Shown one piece after another: positions 45,550-56,797 of a stretch of DNA of 64,000 bases. Source of the stretch: Diospyros lotus (taxonomy: Eukaryota; Streptophyta; Magnoliopsida; Ericales; Ebenaceae). The notes beneath the pieces were generated by a model. The model was given only the letters and a program-made list of their open reading frames with translations, did not search any database and had not been told where the DNA came from. The stretch lies in contig NC_068343.1 in assembly GCF_014633365.1 (NCBI RefSeq), positions 26,753,307-26,817,306 on the forward strand, written 5' to 3'. A program made the position numbers and the translations under genes. How positions within the stretch are numbered: the stretch's first letter is position 1; each line of letters begins with the position of its first letter.

Positions 45550-46478
45550 GTAAAATTCAATTCTATATTTGCATGTCTTAACAATTAAACAAGATACAAT
45601 ATTCATATATAATAATAATACAAAAAATAACAAATTAAAATGCCTTACAATTTCAGATCAAGCTACTACAAAAGCTTTTGAACCCATTACATAATTGTAC
45701 TTTAACTTTGATCAATTATTTTTGTTGATCTCACAACGTTTATACAATATAATTTTTTTTTTGCTATTATTATCAAGAGATATAAATATACTATATTAAA
45801 TTAAAATAATATTATTAAACAAATTTTCAAGTTTAATTATTCAAGTCAAAACTTTTACCTAACAAATTACACATCCATCATGAAATAATTGCATACAATA
45901 AAATAAATATAAATATATAATTAGGCAAATTGAACAATGTATAAATGGATGCTAAAATTACAATTTCAAAAAGAAGGCAGTGCTTTTACTGCCTTCTTCT
46001 TATAATAATTATATTAATAATAATATAATAAACTATATATATTATATATTTGCAAAAGCTTTGGTAGAAGACAATAAATATATAATATATTATATATAAT
46101 AAATATATTTTATTTTATTTTTAATATAATATAATATTTGGGGAGAACAATTCTCCCCAAATTTTAATTTGGGCCTGCAAACAAATTTCAATTTGCAATT
46201 TGCAGTTGTCTGCTTTCATCAAGGGGTAAGGGTTTCCTCTCCTCGTCTAGCTTCTAAAGCTTCTCATACACAGCATCGTCACATCACCAAACCCAACCCA
46301 TAGTCAAGGAAATCAACATAAAGAACAAAAATCTCAAACATAATTAACGTAAAATAGAGAAAATTTTGAATAGAAAACGCAATAAAGCAATAGAAAAGAA
46401 TATCTTTGGCGAGAAAAATGTCGCGATGAGAGGTTTTGTGTGAATACCTCTCTTCTTCACCTTCGTGTGTGGACACTT
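45550..46478. other. AT-rich intergenic stretch with perfect hairpins
   Basis: No gene is seen. Two perfect inverted repeats stand out: an 11-bp stem with 6-nt loop (45971-45981/45988-45998, arm AAGAAGGCAGT) and a 12-bp stem with 3-nt loop (46136-46147/46151-46162, arm ATTTGGGGAGAA). A looser CTGCAAA..TTTGCAG pair follows (about 46174-46205). 46000-46135 is nearly pure A/T. Confidence 0.55.
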
Positions 46479-48227
46479 TGTTAGATTTGAATAGCAATGG
46501 CACCAACACCAAAGAGGGGGTGAATTGGGTTGTTTTAAAAATTTGATTGAACTTGAAAATCCTTTTTGATGAAAATCGAGATTTTAAAGCAAGTGAGGAT
46601 TATTGAAATGCTTGAAATAATAAATGAAAGAAAGAGCACAAGCATATAAGAGACACAACGATATATAGTGGTTTGGCTTAAACCAAGCCTACTCTACTAC
46701 CTTAGCTCCTCACTAAGGATTTTTCAATCAATCCACTAAAAATCTCCTATCTCTCCTGATAGGCCCTCTAGCAACAAGCTAGGAAATACAACCCCTTGCT
46801 TCAACAAGCAAGTCCTCTAGCACAACAAGCTAGATATTCAATCCCTTGCTTCAATAAGCAAGTCCTCTAGTACAACAAGCTAGGAAAACCAAGAATAATA
46901 CAAAAGAGAGGATCTAAGAGTAAACAATCTTAATTACAAGATCTCTCAATATAAATACAAGGCTTGAACAAGATAATACAAATGATAATCAAAGCCTTTA
47001 GAGAGAAAAATGAAGCACAATTGAAACAATTAACCTCTTGAATGAATGAACCTTTGTAAGCTTGAAATCAATCCTCTTGGTTGGCTTGAATCATCCATTT
47101 GACTTGTATTTATAGTCTCTTGAAAGCCCATGCATGAATCTTGCCGTTGGTAGTGGGAAAGCCACTTTGAGTAAGTGGAAAAACTAGCCGTTGGGGGTTT
47201 CTACGACACAAACGGTCGATAGATTAGCAAATATTTAAAATTCGGTTGACAGATGAAGAAGAACGATTGACAGATGCTTGTGCACGCATTCTGCCGGTCG
47301 ACAGATGCATAGGCATCGGTTGATAGATGGTGCATACTATCGAAGCATCACTGAATGGCATTCTGTCAGTCGACAGATGCAAGAGCATCGGTCGACAGAT
47401 GGTGAGACATCTGTTGACAGATGAAGCCATCCTTCAGGATATACATACAGTACAACTTATTTACATTTGACCTCCATTTACTTTAATATATAAATGTAAA
47501 TAAGAAAGTACCCCCCATTTAGATTCAATAAAAATATCTAAAAAATCAAAATCCATAAGAATAAGAAAATAGAATTTGGGTTTTAGTACAAACTTAGAAT
47601 TTTGCGATTTTACCACCTCCAAGATATACACTTTCTATTTTTTGAAAAATTTGTTAAAAATCGTTTTAGCACTAATGGATAAAAAATATCAAAATACTGG
47701 GAGATAGTTTTCCAAAATGAAATCATTTTCTTATATGTCTCCTTATAAGGTGCTAGTGTTCCAAACTTAAAAATTTTTTGAAACGTTATCAAAACGAGTT
47801 TCAAGACATGATGCATGAACTAAAGGATTTTTCATACGTTTAAATTTCAAGCCAAAACCTTTCATGCATGCTTCAAAATATGAAAAGCTTATTTTGAAAT
47901 ATGAGATTAACATAAATGATTTTTCATACTTAAGATTGGTTTTTCATCAAACACATTTATGTTCTAGTTGGTCTTTTGCCTTACAACAATTTTAGCTCTA
48001 TCTTGACCAACGACTTCAAAGCTATTTTGAAAATCATTTTAGGAGATTTCATCATAATACATGTTTGTGCAAATCTCCATGTATAAGAATATAAATCATT
48101 TGGTTTTCATTTTAACAAAGCATTTGAAATTGATTTTTGTTGAAAACCATAAACTTGACTCATGACTTGGGGATAGAACAAAGTATTGTTTTTCATCATC
48201 AAAACTAAACACAAGGATATAACATCA
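46479..48227 (-). repeat. Sirevirus-type 3' LTR
   Basis: The 1,749-bp LTR starts TGTTAGATTTGAATAGC and ends ATAACATCA; GAGGGGGTGAATTGGG near its left end matches the Sirevirus LTR at 7479. A GTCGAC(A)GATG repeat cluster spans about 47210-47430, and tandem units with CAAGCAAGTCCTCTAG lie at about 46795-46885. It is followed immediately by a minus-strand polypurine tract, which makes it the 3' LTR of a minus-strand element. CACTT (46474-46478) is the presumed left TSD; the right end is missing. Confidence 0.8.
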
Positions 48228-49500
48228 ATCTCCCCCTTTTTGAGGATGACAAAATTTAAAATTAATTTCAACAAATCTCTCCCCCTTTTTGTCATAAATC
48301 AAAAAAGGTAAATCTTTAAAAATAATCTCCCCCTTAAAACTAAAATATTTTCAATAGAAATGAGTGGAAGATATCTCTCCCAAGCACAATACATATAACT
48401 CCCCCAATACATATCTCTCCCCCAACAATAGTTTGAAAAACTTTGTTTTTAAACAAATAGAGATTTCTTAACTCTTTTTCAATGTTTCTTTAAAACTAGC
48501 GATAGCTCCCCCTTAAACCAAGAACTTAAAAATAGTTGAGTTGTAAAAGTACTTACATGAGATTTCACAAACTCCCCCTTTAGATAACATAATTAACATC
48601 ATAAAAGATTTTTAAGCACATGCCATATATATAAAAACCTTTTTCATGAGATGCCAGAATTTATGAATTTTCATACCATATTGCATACTCATGATCATTA
48701 TCAGAGCCAATCTATATCTTTCAACATAATCACTCATATTTAAACAATCAAAGCGCTAGATCAATTGCATAGCCATTCATCATATAAGAGGCATGTACAT
48801 CAAATGATCAATAAGAGTGAACTATATCATTTCAAGCAAATAGAAGGACTCTCTTTTGAAAAACTCCCCCTTAAACTTACATGGGAGATTTTAGCCAAAG
48901 AGACATTTTTCATATAAAAATAGTAATTGTCTCAATTTAAATGATTTTCACAAGGGTAAAACATATCAATGGCCAAGTATTTGAGGAATGAACCACATGA
49001 ACTTACTTTCCATATATTCAAAAATAAGTGGTCATCCAAAAATATAAATCTAAACAAGTTATGGTAGATTTCATGCAAGAGACATTACAGATAGACTTCA
49101 AGAACATACATTTCTCTTTTGATAATCATATCCATACTTGTAATCACAAAATAGTAGCAAAATATTCTATTTTTAATTTAAAGTACCCAAAAATATGACA
49201 TTCAATCCCTTTACAAGAGATCAAACCATAGGTACCATATCCCAAACTTAGGATTACAACATAAGATCATTACATATAAATGTTTACTAGAAGCAAGATG
49301 ATCCTTTAATTTAAAAGAGAAAGCCTATATTAGCATGATTTCTTACTCAAGTAATATACAAGAGTAAATACCAATTAGCTCAACAAGCATATCTATTGTA
49401 GCCAACATGCAAAACAAATTTTGGCTTTTAACAATTTAGAGTGCAAATTCTCACTTAAGTATTCATTCATCATACAAAAATAAGCAAGCTATTTCGTACA
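48228..49500 (-). mobile_element. Sirevirus internal 3' remnant with arrayed polypurine tracts
   Basis: The first 320 bp carry repeated minus-strand tracts AAGGGGGAG (48230, 48285, 48328, 48412, 48420, 48508, 48572 and 48865 approximately), the multiple-PPT layout of Sireviruses. The rest is AT-rich sequence without ORFs. No env-like, pol or gag sequence survives. It ends abruptly near 49500 where GC-rich sequence starts. Confidence 0.65.
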
Positions 49501-49991
49501 AGAAAAATAGCATTGTAAATGAGAGGACTGCAGCCATGGATGAGGGGCATGTTGCTCCTTGCCAAGGGGTTACTTCGGAGAGAGGAGCTTCAAGAGGAAG
49601 AGGGGGAGAGAGTTGCAATAGAGAGGGTCTTACCAAAAGAGAGCCTCGCCATGGCTTCTCCAGGCTGCTCTTTGAGGGAAGCCGCCCAAGGGTGCTCTTC
49701 CCGAGAGAAGCCATCGCCGCCGGGGGGTGCTCCTGCCTCGCCGAGAGAAGCTTCCGCCACAAGCTGCCTTGCCGAGAGCCACCGAGAGGACTACAACCAT
49801 GGCTGAAGGGTTACTTAGGAGAGAGGAGCTTCAAGAGGAAGAGGGGGAGAGAGCTGCAGTAGAGAGGGTCTTACCAAAATAGAGCCTCGCCATGGCTACC
49901 GAGAGCCAAGCTGCTCTTTGAGGGAAGCCGCCTAAGGGTGCTGCTCTCTTTGAGAGAGAAGGCGCAGCTGTTGAAAGAAAATAGCTCCTCT

Positions 49992-50042
<51 letters not shown>

Positions 50043-50238
50043 GATTATGTCAAGAGAGAGAGAGAGAGAGACGGAGAGCTTTCGAGAATGCTGTTGGGGT
50101 CCTACTGGCTGCCGAGGGACTACTCCTTCTTCGAGAGAAAACATGGCCATCTCTCGGAGAGAAAGAAAAACCTCTCTGAGAGAGGAAGATTTCTCTCAGA
50201 GAGGGAAGAATGAGAGAAACAGAGAGGGAAAGAGAGAG
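49501..50238 (-). repeat. GC/GA-rich LTR-like tract with duplicated unit and GA microsatellite
   Basis: A segment starting GAGAGGACTGCAGCCATGG (about 49520) recurs, shortened, at about 49785 (GAGAGGACTACAACCATGG); both contain GAGCTTCAAGAGGAAGAGGG and GAGGGTCTTACC. A (GA)n microsatellite spans about 49992-50040, with a shorter one at 50050-50070. Read on the minus strand with 52489-52800 it resembles the R-U5 part of an LTR downstream of a TATA box at 52557-52564. ORFs here are low-complexity and unsupported. Confidence 0.45.
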
Positions 50239-52488
50239 TGTAATGCCTCACTTTTTCAAATACACAATGATGCAAAATATAACGCCTCACACACACTTCT
50301 TACAACCTTGAGTAATCCTAGCTACTATTCACAATGCATCATTTGAAAACTTCCTAAATCCAACAAACAACTCTTACCATGTTCATAATACATAGTAACC
50401 CCGACTCATATCCTCAACAGCATAAAAGGTAAATCCAAGCCTTACATAACCCTTGTTTATACAATTGCGATGCACAAGTCTCAAATAAATCCAAAGGTTA
50501 CATAAGATCCATAGCACATGAATAACATGAAGTTAAACTAAACATCGGCCTCCTAGTAACCTTTTCTCCTGCTTGTCTCCGGGGTACCTGTCATGCTAAT
50601 ATACCTGGGATATTGAATGTCCTAGGGGCATCAACCCAAGTTAGATAATGACATCTAAGTGAGTGCATCAAAGGAGGAAAGCATGCATGTAAATGAGTTA
50701 TGCAAATGACATGAAACCGTCCGTATGGTAATGACGCCGAGGTGTTGCAATCACCCCCGCTGATCTATCATATTCTCACATCTCCATGAATTTTCACCAG
50801 TCTAACATGAGATCATGACTTCAACTAGCCACACACACCAAGTGATGCATGACAAAGTAAGAGAAAATGCTTGGTTTAAAGGAAAGTCATGCTTATGCAA
50901 GTAATCACCCTTACCCGTGTGAAGACAAAATGTTCAGTATGTATCATAAGGATGCAAGAGACACTCACCTTGTTGGTTTGGATGCGTTAGGGTACTGTTC
51001 ACAGGGTTTGGGAATGGTTTTTTGCAAAAATTACATATTTTCGTAACTCAAGCTTAGAATATTTTTATATAGGGTCCTAGGGATAAATTTAAGGACCATA
51101 ATTGCAAAATTTGGGGCCAAGGGGGCCCCACACGCGCTCACACGCGCTGGGGGAAGGACCCCCATGCGCTGCACTCGCAGCAAGCAGGTGGGACGTGAGT
51201 TGCACGTGCAGCCCCTCCGTTTTAACCTCTTGATGATTTTTGGCCCGTTCTCCCTCGTCCGGACTCTGATTTGACCCCCGTTTGAACTCACATGACCCTT
51301 ATTCAATTCTCTATCAAACCATGGAAATAAATTGGACTTACCTTGTTGTTTTGAATCTGTTTCACTCCTCTTACGGTGGCGGTCCAAATTTTTTAACGAA
51401 GTGTTTTTCCACCTCCTTCTTTGGCAAAGTTTCTCCTCTCAAACTCACATTCTTTTTCCTCTTGTTAAATGGTGAAAATGTCTCTTCTAAAGGCTTAATA
51501 TTTATAGGCATCCTTGGCTAATCCGGGTGTGCCATGTGTCGCTTGGATAAGTTAGGAAATCATTGCTTTCATAGGATCGCGCCACGTGTCCCTAGAGATT
51601 TGTGCCGTTTCATATGATAAGTGTCCATTGAGATATGTACCACCACATGTTTAATTAGATTTTCAAGATCCCCCATCATTATATCCCACATGGTAAATTA
51701 CATTTTCTGCATTTCCCATCATTACACCTTTAATTAACAACTACATCCCACATGGTTAATTGCATTTTCCACATTTCCCATCATAAGACTTCAAATCCTA
51801 TCTCTAAGTGGCCAATGAATGCTTGCCACATGTCCTTAAGGATAAGGTTTGGAGACTTTAGAAAACTTAGAGGCTAAGTAAGCTTTTTTTGGCCAATCAC
51901 GCGATGCCATCTCAGGGGGTCATTATGAGCCATAATGTGACCTTATCTTATCTTTTAAGTGGCCAATGGTTGATTGCCATGTGTTCTTGATGATAAGGTT
52001 TGGAGACTTTTGGAGGCTAAGTCTGGATTTCAAAATGATCCAACAATGGATTAAATGTCATTTGAGATCCGCAATCATGACTTAACTATATTGGAATAAG
52101 TTTGGAATCCGCAATCATTACTTCCAAATGGTTTAGTTGGCCCAGTTCATTATTCCAATGATCAAACTATAGGTTTTAGGAACTACACCTTGGCTCAAAC
52201 TTTTCAGGTAATTTGCACTTAGGCCCTTGCAACTTGGTCCCCAGGCCATTTTTAATTGTACTTTTTTATCCCAAAAAAATAGATAAATTACGCTAATACC
52301 CCAAGATTTTTAGGTAAATTACACTTTTACCCGAACTTCAGTATTTACGATTTTGCCACTGGCTCAAAAACTGAACCTTTATCTCAAGGCTTCTATAATT
52401 CCTTGAAATGACCTATTTCATTCAGTATTAGAACCTAATAACCTCAGGTATTACATCATATTTGAGTTTGAAAATCTGAGATATTATA
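50239..52488 (-). repeat. Tekay-like solo LTR, TSD GAGAG
   Basis: The 2,250-bp block starts TGTAATGCCTCAC and ends GAGATATTATA. The last 350 bp (minus-strand beginning) are clearly homologous to the chromovirus LTR of 10146-11573, sharing ACGATTTTGCCACTGGCTC and GGCTTCTATAAT. GAGAG flanks both sides (50234-50238, 52489-52493), although it sits in a GA repeat so the TSD is weak evidence. The terminal CA has become TA. No internal sequence is present. Confidence 0.75.
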
Positions 52489-53063
52489 GAGAGAGAGCTG
52501 CACGAGGAGGGAATAAGGAGATGAATAGTGTCCCCTTGCAATTTTGTCTTCTTCTTCTTATATACCCTCAGCCCCTCTTTGATTTATTGCACTTTCACCC
52601 TTTTAGGCTTGCCTAATTACACTTTTCTCATTACTCATGCTTCTTTGGCCATTTTCGCCTAGCTCCTTCTTGGGAAACATGTGCTCTGGCTCTGGACCAC
52701 CTTTGGGGTTTGCCCACCTTGATCTAGTGACCAAAATACCCCTAGGTGCTCAATAACTGAAATACCCCTAGATGGACACTCGGGAATTCTATAGCACAAC
52801 AATAGCCCCTCAATCTTTGCTTTAACTGTTAAGTCAAAGGGAAGACTAATGTCAGTCTCGTGTCCACTTGCCTCGATAGACAAAACTGCTTTCTTAGGAT
52901 CCATGCCCTTGCGCTGATACTAAAATAGGATCACTTACTAAGGTAAGGCTCGATAGTCATACAAAGGACATAGCCCACTACGCCGAATGGGCGACAAAAG
53001 ATACGAAGGCACAACTCGAAGGGTCTAAAATAGAGAATGAACTGCTCAATGAAAGGATACTGG
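52489..53063. other. LTR-like promoter region and unassigned sequence
   Basis: On the minus strand, AGATTGAGGGGCTAT (about 52800-52815) looks like a polypurine tract followed by a U3-like stretch and a TATA box TATATAAG (52557-52564). This suggests an LTR start near 52800 whose remainder is 49501-50238. To its right, a short + strand frame (about 52945-53063) encodes a charged coiled-coil-like peptide with KDIAHYAEWATKDTKAQ. Neither piece is identified. Confidence 0.35.
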
Positions 53064-55063
53064 TGAAAGTAAAGCAAGATCGCTACGGGGCAAGCAGCGT
53101 AGTTCAAAAATTTTGAACCTTACCCCGATCCCGGCGATTGAATCAACGTCGAAATCAAATCATTCACAAACAAATAAATAAATCTAACCTTTAGATTATC
53201 GAGTCGTTCGCGGATTCAAGCCGTCCAAGTGTCCGGCCTCTAACTCGTGATACGCGGCACGCGTCCGTTGGCAAGGAGAGCGGAATAGGAGTGCTAGCTC
53301 CTTCTCCTTTGCGCGGCTTGTGTATGGACGGTAAAAGAACACCCACGTTTTAAATCGATGCCAAAAGAAACGGGGAAGAGTGAACGGCAATGCGTTTTTC
53401 AACTCTTGAAAAACGACACCAAAAATCACCTCTATAATGGGCAACCTATAAAAAGATATTTATAATGAAATATCCTAGGGTTTCTAAAACCCTAATGGAT
53501 TGGGCTAGCCCATTAATTCTAATTTAATTAGAATCATAAGTGGGCTTATTCTAGTCCAACTAGAAATATAATTAAATGGCCCAATCCTTTTATAGGTTAA
53601 ATAAAATATTATGGCCCAAATCTAATTCAAGCCCAAATATATTTTATTTAATATTTGGCCCAAATCTAATTTGGTCCAAATATAATATTTAATATTTGGC
53701 CCAAATCTAATTTAGTCCAAATATAATATTTATTTTAATATTTGGCACAAATCCAATTTAGTCCAAATATAATATTTAATTTAATATTTGGCCCAAATCT
53801 AATTTAGTCCAAATATTAACTTAAGCCCAAAAATATTTTATTTCCTATTTGCCACTCCAACAAATAGAAAATCATTAAATTAGAAACTCCTTCCTAATTT
53901 AATCAAATGCCATTTTTAGGAAACTCTTTCCATTATGACGACTCCTCGTCATATCGACGTCATTACGTCTATTTGTTCTTTTCCTGTGAGAACCTACGAC
54001 GGCACAACTTCTTGCCGAAGTGTCCCACTTAACCATACGTCCACTCTCCTAGTTTAAGCCAGGGACCGTGCCTATTGTGTATGACTCATTAGGCTTCCGA
54101 ATATGTTGGCAATGTGTCGGTACGAACACATAAGACAAGATTGGCCTCTAGCAAGGCGTCATGCCTACCCAATTATTCAGAAGGATTCATAATCCGCAAA
54201 TAACCTTTCACGAGCATGGTTACCGTGTAATACGATCCTCTCGTCAATGTATCTTATGTGATCTCAAGTATGGCGATGTGTTGCTTGATAACGATCACAT
54301 GAGTTTTCTTCGGTCTTTCGGATATCTTCACTTAATAGAAAGTGAATCAATAACTCCTTATTGATCTCTTTCACCATGGCCATGGATTTAAAGTGAATAT
54401 CCACCGAATGCGCCTTAGATACATCATCCTCTATCAAGGGATAGACGAGTCCCATCTTGGCTATGCACCCATCTCCATAAGCCTCATGATATACCCAACG
54501 ATCGCCCACGTGCAGCCTTTGTCTAGGCCCATCGAAACGATGTCAAAGCATACCGGTCTTCTTATGAGATGACCGTGACAACCTCAGGTCCAAGGATTAG
54601 TTACACCCATCTCGTATGAGAATTCCATCAACATATAACCAAAATGGATTCTCGTGGCGAGTCATGTCCAGTGACACGTTCTCCAACATTGGTCACCTAT
54701 GTACTTGTCTAGGCATCCCCATGCCTATGGGTGTGAGACCCCCATTGCTATCACATAGCAAAAACATAGCACATACAAGTCTTACCGCAATTGTCAATTG
54801 TCCATTCTTGACATTGCTACGACTTGGGACGTTTAATGATGTCTATAAACTGTGATGCATCATCTCACATCTTTATAGATTATTCACAGTATACATCATA
54901 TGGACTTCTATCTAGTTTCATTTGGTTATTACAATAATAACAAGAAACTCATAGAATGACTTCTTGTGAATTTGAATAACTCCTTATTCAAATAATAACA
55001 TGATTACAATTGTCAGTGTACAACATGCCCAATCTGATTGGGTCTAGAGCACCTACACTAACA
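53064..55063 (-). repeat. Copia-type solo LTR, TSD ACTGG
   Basis: Exactly 2,000 bp, starting TGAAAGTAAAGC and ending ACACTAACA, with perfect TSDs ACTGG (53059-53063; 55064-55068). The minus strand starts TGTTAGTGTAGGTGCTC. Its design resembles the copia LTR at 32380, with a CCCATTAGGGTTT-style segment and a TATA-like ATTATAAATATC near 53460. No internal region is attached. Within 53580-53830, near-tandem copies of TTTGGCCCAAATCTAATTT form an internal minisatellite. Confidence 0.88.
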
Positions 55064-55068
55064 ACTGG

Positions 55069-56797
55069 TGTGCCGCTAAGGCGATTACAAGAGGGGCTTG
55101 AGGAAACACGGGCCTAATTGCTAGCGTAACTTTAGGAAAATAACCCAATAGCTCGAAAGCTAGAAATGCCCAGGTCGAAATGAGGTTTTTGCCACGGGCG
55201 AGGATGTAAACATAGATGGATCAGACTTTGAGTACCTAGGGGCACTAGATTTTTTAGATAATGGCTTTTGGGGATAGAAAAGCTTACGCTAGTGGTTTCA
55301 CCATATTTAAACTTGGGTTTTAGCTAAGACGGCTTTTTCTAGGATCGAAGTGCCTCAGCGGGTCTATCCCAAGATGAGGCATTTACCTACGACGACTCTC
55401 GCCAGTGCCTTGGATCATCACTCACTCGAACTTGATTTTCTAAGCTCCTCCAAGTGTCTTAAATTGAGAGTGAGAAACGATGCTGCCAACCTAAAATCAT
55501 TATGCCAAGAGTGCTTTTCTTTTCCGCTATTGTCAGTGGCTTTGCTTACCCTATCCCACGGATTCCATTGGTATTCTACCATAACAATTGATGAAATATG
55601 GTTATCCATCTTTAACCATTCTCCTTGATTTAAACCAGTTCCTTGAGCAGTTGATGCCAAGGCCTTCTCCACAACTGCCATCTACATGATAATCATGCTC
55701 CATTTTTTCTTGCATTGAAGACTAGTATACATTGTCTCTTCTTCTCTTACTAAAGGACATTCCGAAATATATTTCCACATTAGATCCATTCTATATTCCA
55801 TCTCTCTTCAGTGACCTGTTACCTTCTGATCTTCTGACATCATTATATGAGCTCCCGAATGCTCTTAGCATTTATTCTTGGGACAAGACCATCACCCTCA
55901 AAGAGAGTTTCTAGCTCATGACTCAGATCAAACCTGTCTTCAGTAGCTGCTCTTACATCTCCCCCAATCGCTTCTCTAGCAGGTCTACGAATTTGCCTTA
56001 GGTGACTCCCGTCACTGCTTTGGACTATTGCCTATACAACCCTAGCCTTTGAAGCTCCTTCAAGTATCTCGAATTGAAGGTGGGAAATGGTATTATTGAC
56101 CCCCCAGGTCATAGACTCGATCTATGCCCGAGAAAAGAGAATTTCCTTAGGCATCATAGAGGCTATCTAGTAGATGCCAGATAACATTTCGAATGAGTTG
56201 AAGGAAAACCTTAGGGGGATACTCTAATTTGGACTATGAGAATGACTTGCCAATAGCCAGTCATCCCAACCTCAACCGTCTAGATACCAGGCCTTACTCT
56301 TTTAGTCATCTTTCGCAATTCTTGCTCTAAAATGTTATTGGATGCTATTATCTTAAAAGAATAAAGTAAAATAGTTTTTCTTGCACTTAGGGTGTATTTT
56401 ATCCGCTAGTTTACGCACTTCATGCCAGCATTTGCGAGTAAGTAGGGAGACGTGCACCAGGTGTAGAAGCGATTTCAGCAAGAGATTATACCTGGTAACA
56501 CTCTTGCACATTCCCTTAGATCTGCCAACCATGTTTTCCATTTGAAACATTATCTTCCATCTCCATGGCAGCAACTTGCAGTCTTTGTTGAGATTTCACC
56601 TTCTCTTCATTCACTTGCTCTAAGCCATTTAGGATTTCTACATTACAAGCTTCTTAGGATAACAAATCCTCCTCTATGTGGCGCAGCATGGCCTTAACTT
56701 GGGTAGCCTCTTTTCTGAGAGATTCAAGGTGCTTGGATGATGCTTCTAGAGAAGCTACCATCTTTGCATGATGATAAATGTTTTCCAAGTGTTGTTT
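55069..56797. other. Unrecognised decayed sequence with internal duplication
   Basis: It continues the target locus of the solo LTR. Two related segments of about 130 bp (about 55345-55480 and 55965-56095) share CTTTGGA-type and CTCCTCCAAGT/CTCCTTCAAGT patterns, suggesting an old duplication about 610 bp apart. On the minus strand, 56797-56560 encodes a broken coiled coil (KQHLENIYHHAKMVASLEAS and on), reminiscent of the tail of the antisense Tat gene at 4140-6010, but I cannot identify it. No intact gene is seen. Confidence 0.35.

Noticed and set aside
46130..46210. Helitron 3' end suggested by the hairpin
   Set aside because: No CTRR-A/T terminus follows at the usual distance and no 5' TC end or Rep/helicase remnant is present.
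49519..50346. ORFs of 72-108 codons rich in Arg-Glu
   Set aside because: They are translations of the GA microsatellite and GA-rich repeats and have no independent support.
52900..52925. Primer-binding-site-like AGTATCAGCGC
   Set aside because: It lies about 140 bp from the nearest LTR end (53064), has mismatches in the core and no adjoining TG..CA terminus.
55350..55681. Overlapping ORFs of about 90 codons on both strands
   Set aside because: Neither has a recognisable domain, and both lie in decayed sequence with stops at both sides.
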